Shown here one piece after another: positions 9,526 through 19,260 of a stretch of 64,000 nt of DNA. The stretch lies in assembly GCA_014075215.1 (NCBI GenBank), contig CP046177.1:1860501-1924500 (forward strand), in the 5' to 3' direction. The stretch is from Flavobacteriaceae bacterium. Its GTDB lineage: Bacteria > Bacteroidota > Bacteroidia > Flavobacteriales > Flavobacteriaceae. Numbering within the stretch: position 1 is the stretch's first letter; the number at the start of each line of letters is the position of its first letter. Under the pieces are notes generated by a model, which did not search any database, was not told where the DNA came from, and saw only the letters and a program-made list of their open reading frames with translations. A program made the translations under genes and the position numbers.

Positions 9526-10389
9526 CTATCCTAAATAGGTCATCAAAATCTTGCTTCTGGATGTATGTTTTAATCGTCTGATGGCTTTTTCTTTTATCTG
9601 ACGAACGCGCTCACGTGTTAGATCGAAAGTTTCACCAATTTCTTCTAAGGTCATCGGTTGATGCTCTCCCAGACCGAAATATAATTTCACAACATCAGCT
9701 TCGCGAGGAGTTAAAGTTTCTAATGCCCGGTTAATTTCTATACGAAGCGATTCATGTAATAAGGTTTTATCCGGATTTGGAGACTCCCCCGAGTTTAATA
9801 CATCATATAAATTAGAATCTTCACCTTCGATTAACGGTGCATCCATAGATACATGACGACCGGAGTTTTTCATTGATTCTTTTACGTCATTTACCGTCAT
9901 ATCTAATTTCTTAGCAATTTCTTCTGCACTTGGAGGGCGCTCATTTTCTTGCTCTAAGAAAGCATACATTTTATTGATCTTATTGATAGAGCCGATTTTG
10001 TTCAATGGCAAACGTACGATACGGGACTGCTCTGCCAATGCCTGTAAGATAGATTGACGGATCCACCATACTGCGTAGGAAATAAATTTAAACCCTCTTG
10101 TCTCATCAAAACGTTTTGCGGCTTTTATTAACCCTAAGTTACCTTCATTGATTAAATCAGGCAATGTGAGCCCCTGGTTTTGATATTGTTTGGCAACAGA
10201 TACCACAAAACGCAGGTTTGCTTTTGTTAATTTTTCCAAAGCTCTTTGATTTCCGGCTTTTATTAATTGAGCTAACTCTACTTCTTCATCAGCAGTAATT
10301 AAATCTACCTTTCCTATTTCTTGTAAATACTTGTCTAATGACGCGGTTTCTCTATTCGTAACTTGCTTTGTAATTTTAAGCTGTCTCAT
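9526..10389 (-). CDS. rpoD: Primary RNA polymerase sigma factor (sigma-A / RpoD)
   Basis: This 287-residue sigma-70 factor has the short architecture typical of Bacteroidota, without region 1.1. It starts directly with region 1.2 (SLDKYLQEIGKVDLIT). Region 2 has the core-binding and -10 recognition segment DLINEGNLGLIKAAKRFD...FISYAVWWIRQSI. Region 4 has the helix-turn-helix TLEEIGETFDLTRERVRQIKEKAIRRLK. This group of sigma factors reads the TTTG/TAnnTTTG promoters seen elsewhere in the window. Confidence 0.95.
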   Translation of the reverse strand: MRQLKITKQVTNRETASLDKYLQEIGKVDLITADEEVELAQLIKAGNQRALEKLTKANLRFVVSVAKQYQNQGLTLPDLINEGNLGLIKAAKRFDETRGFKFISYAVWWIRQSILQALAEQSRIVRLPLNKIGSINKINKMYAFLEQENERPPSAEEIAKKLDMTVNDVKESMKNSGRHVSMDAPLIEGEDSNLYDVLNSGESPNPDKTLLHESLRIEINRALETLTPREADVVKLYFGLGEHQPMTLEEIGETFDLTRERVRQIKEKAIRRLKHTSRSKILMTYLG

Positions 10390-10510
10390 CTGGTATATCC
10401 GTATGTATTTTTACTTATTATAATGTGTTGCTTATGTTAGTATACGCAGATGAGATGTTAAATGTTACAAAAAGAATGGTAAATATGATACTTTTTTTAA
10501 ATACGTTTAT

Positions 10511-11125
10511 TTAAAACAATCCATTTATTTGAGCATCTATCCGATCAATGATATAGCCTAGATCCTCTTGATTTTCTACGAAATCTATACCGTCAACGTC
10601 TATAATCAGGAGCTTTCCTTTTTTATAGGTTGTGATCCAGGCTTCGTAGCGTTCGTTTAACCGACTTAAGTAATCAATACTAATGGAGTTTTCATAATCT
10701 CTGCCTCGTTTGTGAATTTGATCGACTAACGTAGCTATATTAGCACGCAGATAAATTAACAGATCCGGAGGAGTTACCAATTTTTCCATTAATTCGAATA
10801 ACGAACTGTAATTATTAAAATCCCGATTCGTCATCAAACCCATAGCGTGTAGGTTGGGTGCAAAAATATAAGCATCCTCGTATATGGTTCTATCCTGAAT
10901 AAGATTTTTATCAGATTGCCTGAGTTCTAAAATTTGACGGAAACGGCTGTTTAGAAAATACACCTGTAAGTTAAAAGACCAACGCTCCATTTCTGCATAG
11001 AAATCATCTAAATAAGGATTTTCATCAGCAGACTCGTAATGAGGCTTCCATTTGTAATGCCTTGCTAATAACTTTGTCAAAGTTGTCTTTCCGGCACCGA
11101 TGTTTCCTGCAATAGCTACATGCAT
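10511..11125 (-). CDS. Deoxynucleoside kinase
   Basis: This 204-residue kinase has a P-loop GNIGAGKTTL at residues 7-16, the family motif YESADENPYLDDFY, and the DRTIYEDAYIFA segment (the ERS/DRS-type motif). It would phosphorylate deoxyadenosine or deoxyguanosine-type nucleosides in salvage. Substrate specificity cannot be read from sequence. It lies 59 bp downstream of the response regulator and on the same strand as sigma-A. Confidence 0.88.
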   Translation of the reverse strand: MHVAIAGNIGAGKTTLTKLLARHYKWKPHYESADENPYLDDFYAEMERWSFNLQVYFLNSRFRQILELRQSDKNLIQDRTIYEDAYIFAPNLHAMGLMTNRDFNNYSSLFELMEKLVTPPDLLIYLRANIATLVDQIHKRGRDYENSISIDYLSRLNERYEAWITTYKKGKLLIIDVDGIDFVENQEDLGYIIDRIDAQINGLF

Positions 11126-11183
11126 ATCTTTGTTAATAGAATAAGAAAAACAAAGGTATACAATTTTTATAATAAGCAGTATC

Positions 11184-11864
11184 CTAAACAGTTAGTTTGT
11201 ATCCAAACCCCCTGACATTCAGAATCTGAATTTTAGGGTCTTTGCTTAATTTTTTTCTGAGTTTGCTAATAAATACATCCATACTTCTGGCATTGAAGAA
11301 GTCATTATCTCCCCATAGTTTTTTTAGTATAAAAACTCTGTCTAAGATTTCATTTTTCTTTTGATATAGATGCAGTAAGAGCTCAGATTCTCTGTGTGTT
11401 AATGTTATGTGTTCATTATGATAGATGAGGAGTTGTTTGGTGTAATTAAAAATATAAGCCCCGATTACCAAACGAGTAGTATTTTTTTTCACCTCCGTTC
11501 TATCCAATAAAGCCTTTATTCTAACGATGAGTTCCTCCATAGAAAAAGGTTTTTTCAAATAATCATTACCTCCTATATGAAAACCTTCTAAGACATCTTT
11601 TGTTTGCGATTTGGCAGTTAAAAATAAAATAGGGATTATCTTATTTTCATGCCTTACTTCTTTTGCGAATGTAAACCCATCTTTCTTAGGCATCATCACA
11701 TCTAAAACCAGAATATCCGGTTGTTTTTCCTGATACATTTCATACGCAGCCTCTCCGTCAACAGCTAATACCACTTCAAATCCTCTTGTTTCCAGACTTT
11801 CTTTAATAATTTGCCCAAGACTGGGTTCATCTTCTGCCAGTAAAACAGTTATTGTATTATTCAT
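11184..11864 (-). CDS. OmpR-family response regulator
   Basis: This 226-residue protein has an N-terminal receiver domain (about 1-120) with the acidic pair EDE, phospho-acceptor Asp in LVLDVMMPKKDG, LTAKSQ and the conserved lysine in YLKKPF. A C-terminal winged-helix DNA-binding domain follows (LTHRESELLLHLYQ ... NVRGFGYKL). It overlaps the 3' end of the partner histidine kinase by 8 bp, so the two are translationally coupled and kinase-first. Confidence 0.95.
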   Translation of the reverse strand: MNNTITVLLAEDEPSLGQIIKESLETRGFEVVLAVDGEAAYEMYQEKQPDILVLDVMMPKKDGFTFAKEVRHENKIIPILFLTAKSQTKDVLEGFHIGGNDYLKKPFSMEELIVRIKALLDRTEVKKNTTRLVIGAYIFNYTKQLLIYHNEHITLTHRESELLLHLYQKKNEILDRVFILKKLWGDNDFFNARSMDVFISKLRKKLSKDPKIQILNVRGFGYKLTV

Positions 11865-13395
11865 TTGGCAGTGTTATTTTAAAGATAGTCTTTTGTTTTT
11901 TTACCGAAAGAATAATATTACCATGATGTTTTTCTACAATTTTTTTGGTATAATACAGCCCAATACCAAAACCTTTAATATCATGCGTATTCCCTTTAGG
12001 GATTCTATAAAATTTATCAAATATTTTTTCCTGTTGATTTTTTTCGATACCTCCTCCATTATCGGTTACTGTAATCTCAATGTTATTTAATTTGGGACGG
12101 ATAGTAACATGTACGACATCTCCTCCATATTTGACTGCATTGTCAATTAGGTTTGAGATAGCATTCTCCATATGAAAAGCATCTATGTATACATAAAAAG
12201 ATGCTATGTCGGGAGTGAAATGAATCTCTTTATGGGAATCAATAAGGGTGTGTTTGGCAATGGCTTTCCTAATTAATGCTACTATATTTACATTTTCTTT
12301 TTTTAATAGTAAGCTTTCGGAGTCTAAAGTTGCAGTCTCCAACAATTTTTCAACCATTTGATGTAGTTTTTTCAATTGCACCGAAGACATTGTCAGATAT
12401 TGTTTTGTTTTCTTTTTATCGTCAATTACATTGAAATTCTCGATGGCTTCAATGGCTGTAGCCACTGTCGCGATAGGTGTTTTAAATTCATGTGTGATAT
12501 TACTAATTAGATCATTCTTTATTTCTGCCAGTTGCTTTTGAGTTTTAATAATTCTCAATAAATAGAATAAACTCAAAATAACTGTTAATGAAAGGATAAG
12601 AGAAATAATAATTCCGGTAGAACTTCTTTTTAGAGCCTCATAAGAAGGATGGTCATAAAACACTAAGAGTTCTTCATCGGGTTTCAGATAGGTAGATTTG
12701 GCTGTTTTGCTTAATAAAAGCTTCTTAATTAACGTAGGTTTTTTAGTAACCAGAGAATCTTTTCTGAAAAATTCAAAATAATAATTACTCTTTATATCGT
12801 TGTTTTTTAATTGCTTAAGAAAAAGAGAATCTAAACGTTTGATGTCTAGAGTATCTGTCTCAAAAGCAATATATGCTGTTTGCAGACCCTTAATCAATTT
12901 TAAACTATCGGATACTTTTTTACCGGTATATACCCTGACAGATTCGTTAAAATGAGATGAATCTGTATGACTACTCTTCATGCGGTTTTTTAAACTCAAA
13001 TCTATTTGTAAAAGCGAGTCAAAAACACCGGACATTTTCTTAAATTCATCTTTGTTATTTGTTTTTATCTCGATGGAATTGATTTTAATTTTTGTTTTTG
13101 TTTTTCTTTTTTTATTGTTTGTATCCTTACCTATCCAAAGATCTTTGAATAAAGAATTGGGTTTTATTGAATCTCCACTTATGCTTGCAGCACTGACAAT
13201 TGCAAAGAAATTTTCTTTAGATAAAGAACTGTAATATTCTTCTATTGCATTATCCAGGCTGATTTGAATTTCATTGGAAATGCGAGTTTTATGGTCCAGG
13301 TAATTTTTATAATTCCAATATAACTGAACGGTAACAGTAATGATTATTGTAATAGTGATTAAATATAAAATCCAATTAAATTTCTTAGTATTCAT
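11857..13395 (-). CDS. Sensor histidine kinase
   Basis: This 512-residue membrane kinase has two transmembrane helices (about residues 9-28 and 258-280) flanking a ~230-residue periplasmic sensor region. The cytoplasmic side has a HisKA domain with phospho-acceptor His in NITHEFKTPIATV. The HATPase domain has N-box NLIDNAVKYGG, G1 DNGGGIEKNQ and G2 GFGIGLYYT. No HAMP domain is obvious. The divergent neighbours from 13523 onward are secreted GLPGLI and barrel proteins, which could be targets, but this is inference from position only. Confidence 0.94.
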   Translation of the reverse strand: MNTKKFNWILYLITITIIITVTVQLYWNYKNYLDHKTRISNEIQISLDNAIEEYYSSLSKENFFAIVSAASISGDSIKPNSLFKDLWIGKDTNNKKRKTKTKIKINSIEIKTNNKDEFKKMSGVFDSLLQIDLSLKNRMKSSHTDSSHFNESVRVYTGKKVSDSLKLIKGLQTAYIAFETDTLDIKRLDSLFLKQLKNNDIKSNYYFEFFRKDSLVTKKPTLIKKLLLSKTAKSTYLKPDEELLVFYDHPSYEALKRSSTGIIISLILSLTVILSLFYLLRIIKTQKQLAEIKNDLISNITHEFKTPIATVATAIEAIENFNVIDDKKKTKQYLTMSSVQLKKLHQMVEKLLETATLDSESLLLKKENVNIVALIRKAIAKHTLIDSHKEIHFTPDIASFYVYIDAFHMENAISNLIDNAVKYGGDVVHVTIRPKLNNIEITVTDNGGGIEKNQQEKIFDKFYRIPKGNTHDIKGFGIGLYYTKKIVEKHHGNIILSVKKQKTIFKITLPNE

Positions 13396-13522
13396 GAATT
13401 GACAAAAGTAAGCAGTTATATAGTATTATAACCATTGCTTAACACTTGTTAACACTCATTAACGCTGCTTAAAGAAAAAGTATACCATATTTGCAATAGA
13501 AAGATTTAAAAACCAAAATGAG

Positions 13523-13887
13523 ATGAGAACGTTAGTTATGGGTATTTGCCTGGTAGTATTTGCAACAGGTTTTTCACAAACTCAAAAATTAAATACGGAA
13601 ACCATTGCAACGGTAAATTCATTAACATTTTCAGTGGACAGTGTTGAAGAACTGGAAACTATTAATTGGAAAGATGTTAAGGAGGTATTAAGGAAAATAA
13701 CCCCGAAGCAACATTTTCTCTTGAAATCCGCTTTACTACAAAGTCCGATATAAAAAAGGGAAGCTGTAATGTAAGTGTTACGATCAATGATACTTCCGAA
13801 CAGTACAAATCGATCATTACAAGAGCTGAGAAAGCTGTTAACATTATAAAAAAAATGAGTTCAATATCTAATAACATACATAATTAA
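13523..13887 (+). pseudogene. Small secreted protein gene with a single frameshift
   Basis: The first 53 or so codons give a signal peptide (MRTLVMGICLVVFATGFSQ) and a short body ending at DVKEVLR. The reading frame then runs off to a premature stop at 13753. In the next frame the protein continues sensibly as ENNPEATFSLEIRFTT and NVSVTINDTSEQYKS to a stop at 13885-13887, 2 bp before the next gene. One missing base near 13690 explains this. No conserved domain is recognised. If the lesion is real only a truncated secreted peptide is made. Confidence 0.7.
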
Positions 13888-13889
13888 AG

Positions 13890-14726
13890 ATGAGAGCACT
13901 CGTAAGAATAGTAGTTTTAATACTAACGATAACAGTAAATGCCCAGGAATTTTCCGGAAAAGCAATTTACAAGACCCATAGAAAAACGAATATCAAAATA
14001 GGAGGAGAACAAAGTCGCATGACTCCCGAAATGGAGAAACAACTTCAGGAGCGTATGAAAAAAATGTTTCAAAAAACATTTGTCCTGAACTTTAACCGAA
14101 CAGAATCTACCTATAAAGAAGATGTAAAGTTATCTTCTCCTGCTCCTCAAGCCGGCAGCGGAGGTATAATGGTGATGAGTATTGGTGGCGGTGGCGGCTT
14201 TGATATCCTGTATAAAAATATGAAAGAGCAGCGTTTTTCTAATAAGACTGACCTGATGGGAAAGTTATTTTTGGTAAAAGATTCATTAAGAGCATATGAC
14301 TGGAAAATGACAGGAGAGACAAAAAATATTGGAAAATATACCTGTTACAAAGCAACTTATGAAAGAGAGGAAGAAAATATTACGATGTCCGTAGAAGACG
14401 GAGAAATGAAAGAAATCACAAAGAAAGAAAAAGTAGTAACTACAGCGTGGTATACACCGGAGGTTCCTATTAGCAACGGACCTAAAAATTATGACGGTTT
14501 ACCAGGGTTAATTTTAGAAATAAATGATGGGGATTTGACGATTGTTTGCACCGAAATTATATTAAACCCAAAGGATACGATTGAAATTAAAGAACCCGTT
14601 AAGGGTAAGCAAGTAGACAGTGAAACATTTGAAAAAATCTCCAGGGAAAAGTCCAAGGAAATGATGGAAAGGTTTCGATCTAAAAGAGGAGATGGAAATG
14701 GAATTCAAATAAGAATCGGGGGTTAA
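13890..14726 (+). CDS. GLPGLI family secreted protein (first copy)
   Basis: This 278-residue protein has an N-terminal signal peptide (about residues 1-18) and the defining GLPGLI motif (DGLPGLILEIND), with TAWYTPEVPISNGP before it. The family is widespread in Bacteroidota, is exported to the envelope, and has no established function. The C-terminal tail is rich in charged residues and ends in GGDGNGIQIRIGG-like sequence. It starts 2 bp after the frameshifted gene and precedes a paralogue and an outer-membrane barrel gene, a common neighbourhood for this family. Confidence 0.92.
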   Translation: MRALVRIVVLILTITVNAQEFSGKAIYKTHRKTNIKIGGEQSRMTPEMEKQLQERMKKMFQKTFVLNFNRTESTYKEDVKLSSPAPQAGSGGIMVMSIGGGGGFDILYKNMKEQRFSNKTDLMGKLFLVKDSLRAYDWKMTGETKNIGKYTCYKATYEREEENITMSVEDGEMKEITKKEKVVTTAWYTPEVPISNGPKNYDGLPGLILEINDGDLTIVCTEIILNPKDTIEIKEPVKGKQVDSETFEKISREKSKEMMERFRSKRGDGNGIQIRIGG

Positions 14727-14885
14727 TTTTTAAATAACCTCAAATTAGATAGTTTTAGGTTTCAAATAACGCTCTTAAAAAACATCGGAGAAATAGCACT
14801 TTTTTTAAACAATGAAAGCTGATTCATTTTTAAAACTCGTTTAAACTTTTAGTTTTTTTTTAAGTCTTATTATTTTTATTCGCAA

Positions 14886-14893
14886 TACTTTTG
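14886..14893 (+). promoter_or_regulatory. -7 promoter box upstream of the second GLPGLI gene
   Basis: TACTTTTG matches TAnnTTTG exactly and sits 23 bp before ATG 14917. Its last base is the G of an in-frame GTG at 14893, so that GTG would not be within the mRNA. The box therefore decides the start codon of the downstream gene. A T-rich tract near 14858-14861 could be the -33 element. Confidence 0.6.
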
Positions 14894-14916
14894 TGAAAAC
14901 TAAAAAATCAACAAAC

Positions 14917-15756
14917 ATGAAACGAGTTGGCCTATTATTACTGTTACTGCTATCGGGAGTAACGTTTTCTCAAAACAAATTTCAAGGAAAAGCGGTTTAT
15001 ATCTCTAAAACAACGATAGACATGAGTGTCTGGGGCAATCAAATTTCCGAGCAAAGAAAGCAGCAAATCAAAGAGCAAATGAAAAACTTTCTGGAAAAAA
15101 CATTCATATTGAATTTTACACAGTCGGAATCTACCTATAAAGAAGATGCAAAACTGGAAGTTCCAACAGCAGGAGGAGGAAGAGGGTTTAGAGGATTTGG
15201 AGGATTTTCAAGCGGAGTTATTTACAAAAACACCAAAGAAGGTAATCTGATTGAAGCAACAGAATTTTTTGAAAAAAAATTTTTAATTAAAGAAAAACCG
15301 GAATTACCGCAATGGGAGCTAGGTTCGGAAACCAAGAAGATTGGAAAATATACCTGTTATAAAGCGACGATGACAAAAGTGAATAACGATTTTGACTGGA
15401 CAGTTTTTAGAAGAAAACCCAACCAAAAGAAAGATTCCTCGAATGCTAAGAAAAAAGATGCTGTAAGAACCACATTTGTAACAGCGTGGTATACACCGGA
15501 AATTCCTATAAGTAATGGTCCGGATGATTTTGGAGGACTACCGGGATTAATTCTGGAAATAAATGCAGGCAGAACGACTATGCTATGTACGGAAGTTGTC
15601 TTGAACCCTGCCGAAAAAGTAGTTATAAAAACACCTGTAAAAGGCGAAGAAGTCACCAGAGAAGAATACAATAAAATCATAAAAGAAAAGACAGAAGAAA
15701 TGCGTGAACGCTTCAGAGGCAGAGGAGGTAAAGGTCGTGGTCGCGGCAGATCATAA
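14917..15756 (+). CDS. GLPGLI family secreted protein (second copy)
   Basis: This is a paralogue of the gene at 13890. Both share EKTFILNFTQSESTYKED-type sequence, IGKYTCYKAT, TAWYTPE(V/I)PISNGP and the GLPGLI motif. With ATG 14917 as start, the protein has a clean signal peptide (MKRVGLLLLLLLSGVTFSQ) and about 279 residues. A GTG at 14893 would add eight residues but overlaps the promoter box. The C-terminus ends in an arginine/glycine-rich tail (RGRGGKGRGRGRS). It is followed 22 bp later by an outer-membrane protein gene, likely co-transcribed. Confidence 0.92.
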   Translation: MKRVGLLLLLLLSGVTFSQNKFQGKAVYISKTTIDMSVWGNQISEQRKQQIKEQMKNFLEKTFILNFTQSESTYKEDAKLEVPTAGGGRGFRGFGGFSSGVIYKNTKEGNLIEATEFFEKKFLIKEKPELPQWELGSETKKIGKYTCYKATMTKVNNDFDWTVFRRKPNQKKDSSNAKKKDAVRTTFVTAWYTPEIPISNGPDDFGGLPGLILEINAGRTTMLCTEVVLNPAEKVVIKTPVKGEEVTREEYNKIIKEKTEEMRERFRGRGGKGRGRGRS

Positions 15757-15777
15757 GATGTATAATGAACAAATAAC

Positions 15778-18519
15778 ATGAAAAAAATAATATGGATAAC
15801 CTTTTTGTTGATAACGGGGATGTCCGGTGCTCAAGTAAAGCTAACAGGTGTAGTTAAAGACAGTATCGGAAACCCTTTGGAGATGGCAAATGTAGTTGCC
15901 ATAGATACGGTAGCTAAAAGAATTGCTTCCTATGGATTTACGGATGTTAAAGGAAATTATAAACTGAGCTTGAAAAAGCATACGGTTTATAACTTAAAAA
16001 TTAGCTATATAGGTTTAAAAACAGCAGATTTTATTCTTACAACTAAGGAAGAAGCAATGGTTAAAGATGTAACGCTTCAATACGACAATATTTTGGATGA
16101 AATTACCATTGTGTCTAAAATGCCGGTAACCATTAAAGGAGATACCATTGTATACAATGCGGATTCTTTTAAAAATGGTACCGAACGAAAATTAGAAGAT
16201 GTGCTGAAAAAAATACCGGGTGTTGAGATAAATGATGACGGAGAGGTAGAAGTTGAAGGAAAAAGAGTGGAAAAAGTAATGGTAGAAGGGAAAGATTTTT
16301 TTGACGGAGATTCTAAACTGGCTACCAAAAATATTCCCTCTAATGCCGTAGATAAAATCCAGGTGCTAAGAAATTACGGAGAAGTAAATCAGTTAAGAGG
16401 GGTACAGAATAACCAGGACAGAATTGCGTTAAACATTAAATTAAAAGAAGGAAAAAAGAACTTTTGGTTTGGAGAGGTGACAGCCGGTGGCGGAAGAGCT
16501 CCTGATAAATCGTTATACCTGGTACAACCAAAATTATTTTATTATAGCCCGAAATATAGTTTAAACGTTATTGGAGATCTGAATAATATCGGTGAAGTTG
16601 CCTTTACACGTAGAGATTATTTTAATTTTACAGGTGGTTTTAGAAGGCCCAGTATAAGAAGCGGGACAAATATAAGTTTAGGGAATAACAGCCTGAGTTT
16701 CCTTACAGCTAATACCAATAATGTCAAAGAAATAGAAACTCGGTTCGGAGCCCTAAACTTTAGCTATGCACCTAAAAAGACATTAGACCTGAGCGGTTTT
16801 GCTATTTTTTCCGGCAATGAAACAACACTTCAGCAAAATTCGACTCAAGATTATGCAGATAATACAAGAGATTTTACCCAAAATGTAACCACCCAAAAAA
16901 GCGACTTGGGATTATTTAAGTTTAGTACAAGATATAAACCGAATATAAATAATCAGTTGGATTATGATGTGCTGGGAAGGGTTTCAAAAGAAACACAACG
17001 CCAGGGAGTAAACTCCTTAATACTGGATGATATCAATCAGTTTGAAGAAACCACACCCTACAGCATTAATCAAAATTTGAATTACTATTATACGCTGAAT
17101 GACAGCAATATTTTTGCTTTGGAAGCACAAAGTTTAATTCAGGACGAAGACCCTTTTTACAATGCTGTTTTGGAAAATAACCCCGCAATTGCAACGGACC
17201 CTTATGACAATACGGCTAATGCTTTAGGGTTGAATACTAACCAGTTAGCATATAATATCGGTCAAAATAAAAGAGTAAAATCCAATCAACTGGATGCTAA
17301 GATTGATTATTGGAATATTTTAAATGCAAAGAGCAATCTCAATTTTACCATAGGAACCATCTACAGTAAACAAGATTTTAATACCGCTATTTTTCAAAAT
17401 TTAGATAACGGAACTATTTTTAACCCGACTCCTGATGCCGTAAGAACCGGTTTAACGAATCCATCCAATACGAATAATACGGAATATACCTTTAGTGATG
17501 TGTATTTAGGAGTACGTTATCAACTGAAATCAGGTATTTTCACTTTTACCCCGGGAATCTCTTTCCATGCATATAATGCGGAGAATAATCAATTTAACAG
17601 TGAAGTTTTTGAAGATAAATTTCAAAGAGTACTGCCGGATTTTAATATGAGGATTCAGTTAAAGCAAAGCGAGAATATTTCGTTTAACTATGCTATGCAA
17701 ACACAATTTACAGATGTAAATCAGATTGCCCGGGGAATTGTTTTAAATAATTACAATACCCTTTTTTCAGGTAATCCGGCATTGGAAAGTGCAATTTCTC
17801 ATAATTTAAACCTGTCGTATTTCAGCTTTAGCCTGTTTAATTATACCAATGTTTTTGCATTTATAAACTATTCAAAAACCATTGATCAGATAAGAACAGA
17901 TGTAAATTTTGAGCCGGGCAGTGTGGTTTCCATAAGATCAACACTTAACTCACCCTTTGAAGATGAAACCCTTACGGCCAGCGGACGTTGGCAAAAAACA
18001 TTTCGTAAATACAGAGCATCCTTCAGGGCGACATTAAATTATTCAAAATTCAATCAGTTTTTAAATGGAGCTGCAAATACTAATGAGGCCTTTACACAGA
18101 CATATACTACTGAATTCGGCACTAATTTCAGAAAAGCACCTAATGTTGAAATAAACTATAGGCTAACGGTTCAGGATCAGGAAAACAGTTCCAGAACAGG
18201 AGGGGCTACCAAGGCATATACACATAGTCCTTCCATAGAGTTTGATGCGTATATATGGGATTCCGTTACTTTTAGAACAGATTACTCATACAATGTGGTT
18301 ACCAGAGACGGATCCAGAATTGACAGTTATGATTTTTTAAATGCAACATTGTCGTACAGAAAAAATAAAGATGCCAAATGGGAATACGAAATAAAAGCGA
18401 CCAACTTATTGGATACAAAATCCCGTATAAATGCATCTCAAAACAATGTATTGTTTAGTATAAATGAGGTTTTTATACAGCCCAGGTTCATAAGTTTAAG
18501 ATTGCGATATCAACTGTAA
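15778..18519 (+). CDS. Outer-membrane beta-barrel protein with carboxypeptidase-like regulatory domain
   Basis: This 913-residue protein starts with a signal peptide (about residues 1-19). A CarboxypepD_reg-like domain follows (VKLTGVVKDSIGNPLEMANV...). A plug-like region contains LEDVLKKIPGVEINDDGEVEVEG and then a long region of alternating aromatic and polar strands typical of TonB-dependent receptor barrels, ending in RFISLRLRYQL. It resembles the outer-membrane beta-barrel family that accompanies GLPGLI genes. No clear TonB box is visible. A transport substrate cannot be inferred. Together with the two GLPGLI genes it forms an apparent envelope operon. Confidence 0.88.
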   Translation: MKKIIWITFLLITGMSGAQVKLTGVVKDSIGNPLEMANVVAIDTVAKRIASYGFTDVKGNYKLSLKKHTVYNLKISYIGLKTADFILTTKEEAMVKDVTLQYDNILDEITIVSKMPVTIKGDTIVYNADSFKNGTERKLEDVLKKIPGVEINDDGEVEVEGKRVEKVMVEGKDFFDGDSKLATKNIPSNAVDKIQVLRNYGEVNQLRGVQNNQDRIALNIKLKEGKKNFWFGEVTAGGGRAPDKSLYLVQPKLFYYSPKYSLNVIGDLNNIGEVAFTRRDYFNFTGGFRRPSIRSGTNISLGNNSLSFLTANTNNVKEIETRFGALNFSYAPKKTLDLSGFAIFSGNETTLQQNSTQDYADNTRDFTQNVTTQKSDLGLFKFSTRYKPNINNQLDYDVLGRVSKETQRQGVNSLILDDINQFEETTPYSINQNLNYYYTLNDSNIFALEAQSLIQDEDPFYNAVLENNPAIATDPYDNTANALGLNTNQLAYNIGQNKRVKSNQLDAKIDYWNILNAKSNLNFTIGTIYSKQDFNTAIFQNLDNGTIFNPTPDAVRTGLTNPSNTNNTEYTFSDVYLGVRYQLKSGIFTFTPGISFHAYNAENNQFNSEVFEDKFQRVLPDFNMRIQLKQSENISFNYAMQTQFTDVNQIARGIVLNNYNTLFSGNPALESAISHNLNLSYFSFSLFNYTNVFAFINYSKTIDQIRTDVNFEPGSVVSIRSTLNSPFEDETLTASGRWQKTFRKYRASFRATLNYSKFNQFLNGAANTNEAFTQTYTTEFGTNFRKAPNVEINYRLTVQDQENSSRTGGATKAYTHSPSIEFDAYIWDSVTFRTDYSYNVVTRDGSRIDSYDFLNATLSYRKNKDAKWEYEIKATNLLDTKSRINASQNNVLFSINEVFIQPRFISLRLRYQL

Positions 18520-18538
18520 TTGTTTAATGATACTAATT

Positions 18539-18701
18539 GAGACCTTTGCAGAATTGATTTGGCAAAAAAGTTCGACACCCGAAGGAAATTTTAAACTGGA
18601 ATAACCTGGCAGTTTTGAGGATTTAAAAATTTTCGAGAAGAAAGAAATTTGAAGCCAAATCAATTTCAATACAGAATATATCTCTATTCTGCAAAGGTCT
18701 C
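18539..18701 (-). repeat. Interspersed repeat A, copy 2 (complete)
   Basis: This 163-bp element begins GAGACCTTTGCAGAATTGAT and ends ATTCTGCAAAGGTCTC, so both termini are inverted copies of GAGACCTTTGCAGAAT. Internally it is the reverse complement of the copy at 54685. No coding capacity is seen, which fits a non-autonomous (MITE-like) element. Confidence 0.88.
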
Positions 18702-18791
18702 CTATTATTATCAAAGGAAAAATTGCCTGCAGATTACTTTACAGACAGTTCCTTTTTATTACTTTTACGAATGACAAATTAACTTTTAATT

Positions 18792-19223
18792 ATGATGATA
18801 AAAAACATCCACTCTTATTGGGCATATATAGCTTTATTTCTATTAATTTTTGCTGTTTTTAATGCTATTCTCGCGTTTAAAAATAAAAAAACGTTTACTG
18901 ATAAAGATCTAAGAGTTGGACTCTTCACCTTGATTGTTTATCATATTCAACTGTTAATTGGGTTGGGTTGGTATTTTATGAGTCCCTGGTACAAAGCTTT
19001 TAAGGCAAATGGAGGCGAAGTGATGAAAGACTCGGAATCAAGACTCTTAGCTTTAGAACACCCGTTAATGATGTTGATTGCTGTCGTTTTAATAACGATA
19101 GGTTGGTCGAGACATAAGAAAAAAACAGAAGATAGTGCCAAATTTAAAACATTTATAATTTTTTATGGGCTGGCACTAGTTCTTATTTTGATTAAAATTC
19201 CCTGGAGTAATTGGTTTAACTAG
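18792..19223 (+). CDS. Four-helix membrane protein, cytochrome b-like
   Basis: This 143-residue protein has four predicted membrane helices (about residues 10-28, 44-63, 90-107 and 121-139). Conserved histidines are in NIHSYWAY, VYHIQLLIGLGWYFMSPWY and LEHPLMMLIAVVLITIGWSRHKK. Similar flavobacterial proteins are usually left as hypothetical or cytochrome b-like. Histidines within or near helices are compatible with haem binding, but that is inference. It lies 37 bp upstream of plsC, perhaps in the same transcript. Confidence 0.7.
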   Translation: MMIKNIHSYWAYIALFLLIFAVFNAILAFKNKKTFTDKDLRVGLFTLIVYHIQLLIGLGWYFMSPWYKAFKANGGEVMKDSESRLLALEHPLMMLIAVVLITIGWSRHKKKTEDSAKFKTFIIFYGLALVLILIKIPWSNWFN

Positions 19224-19260
19224 GTAGCAACTACAACTTTTTTTCATTATATTTATTTAG

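Noticed and set aside
14826..14855. A solo end of repeat B (aaaactcgtttaaactttta) upstream of the second GLPGLI gene
   Set aside because: Only about 18 bp resemble the terminal repeat, with no interior or second end, so chance is likely in AT-rich sequence.
14893..14916. GTG start adding eight residues to the second GLPGLI protein
   Set aside because: The GTG is the last base of a TAnnTTTG promoter box, so it would not be transcribed, and ATG 14917 gives a better signal peptide.
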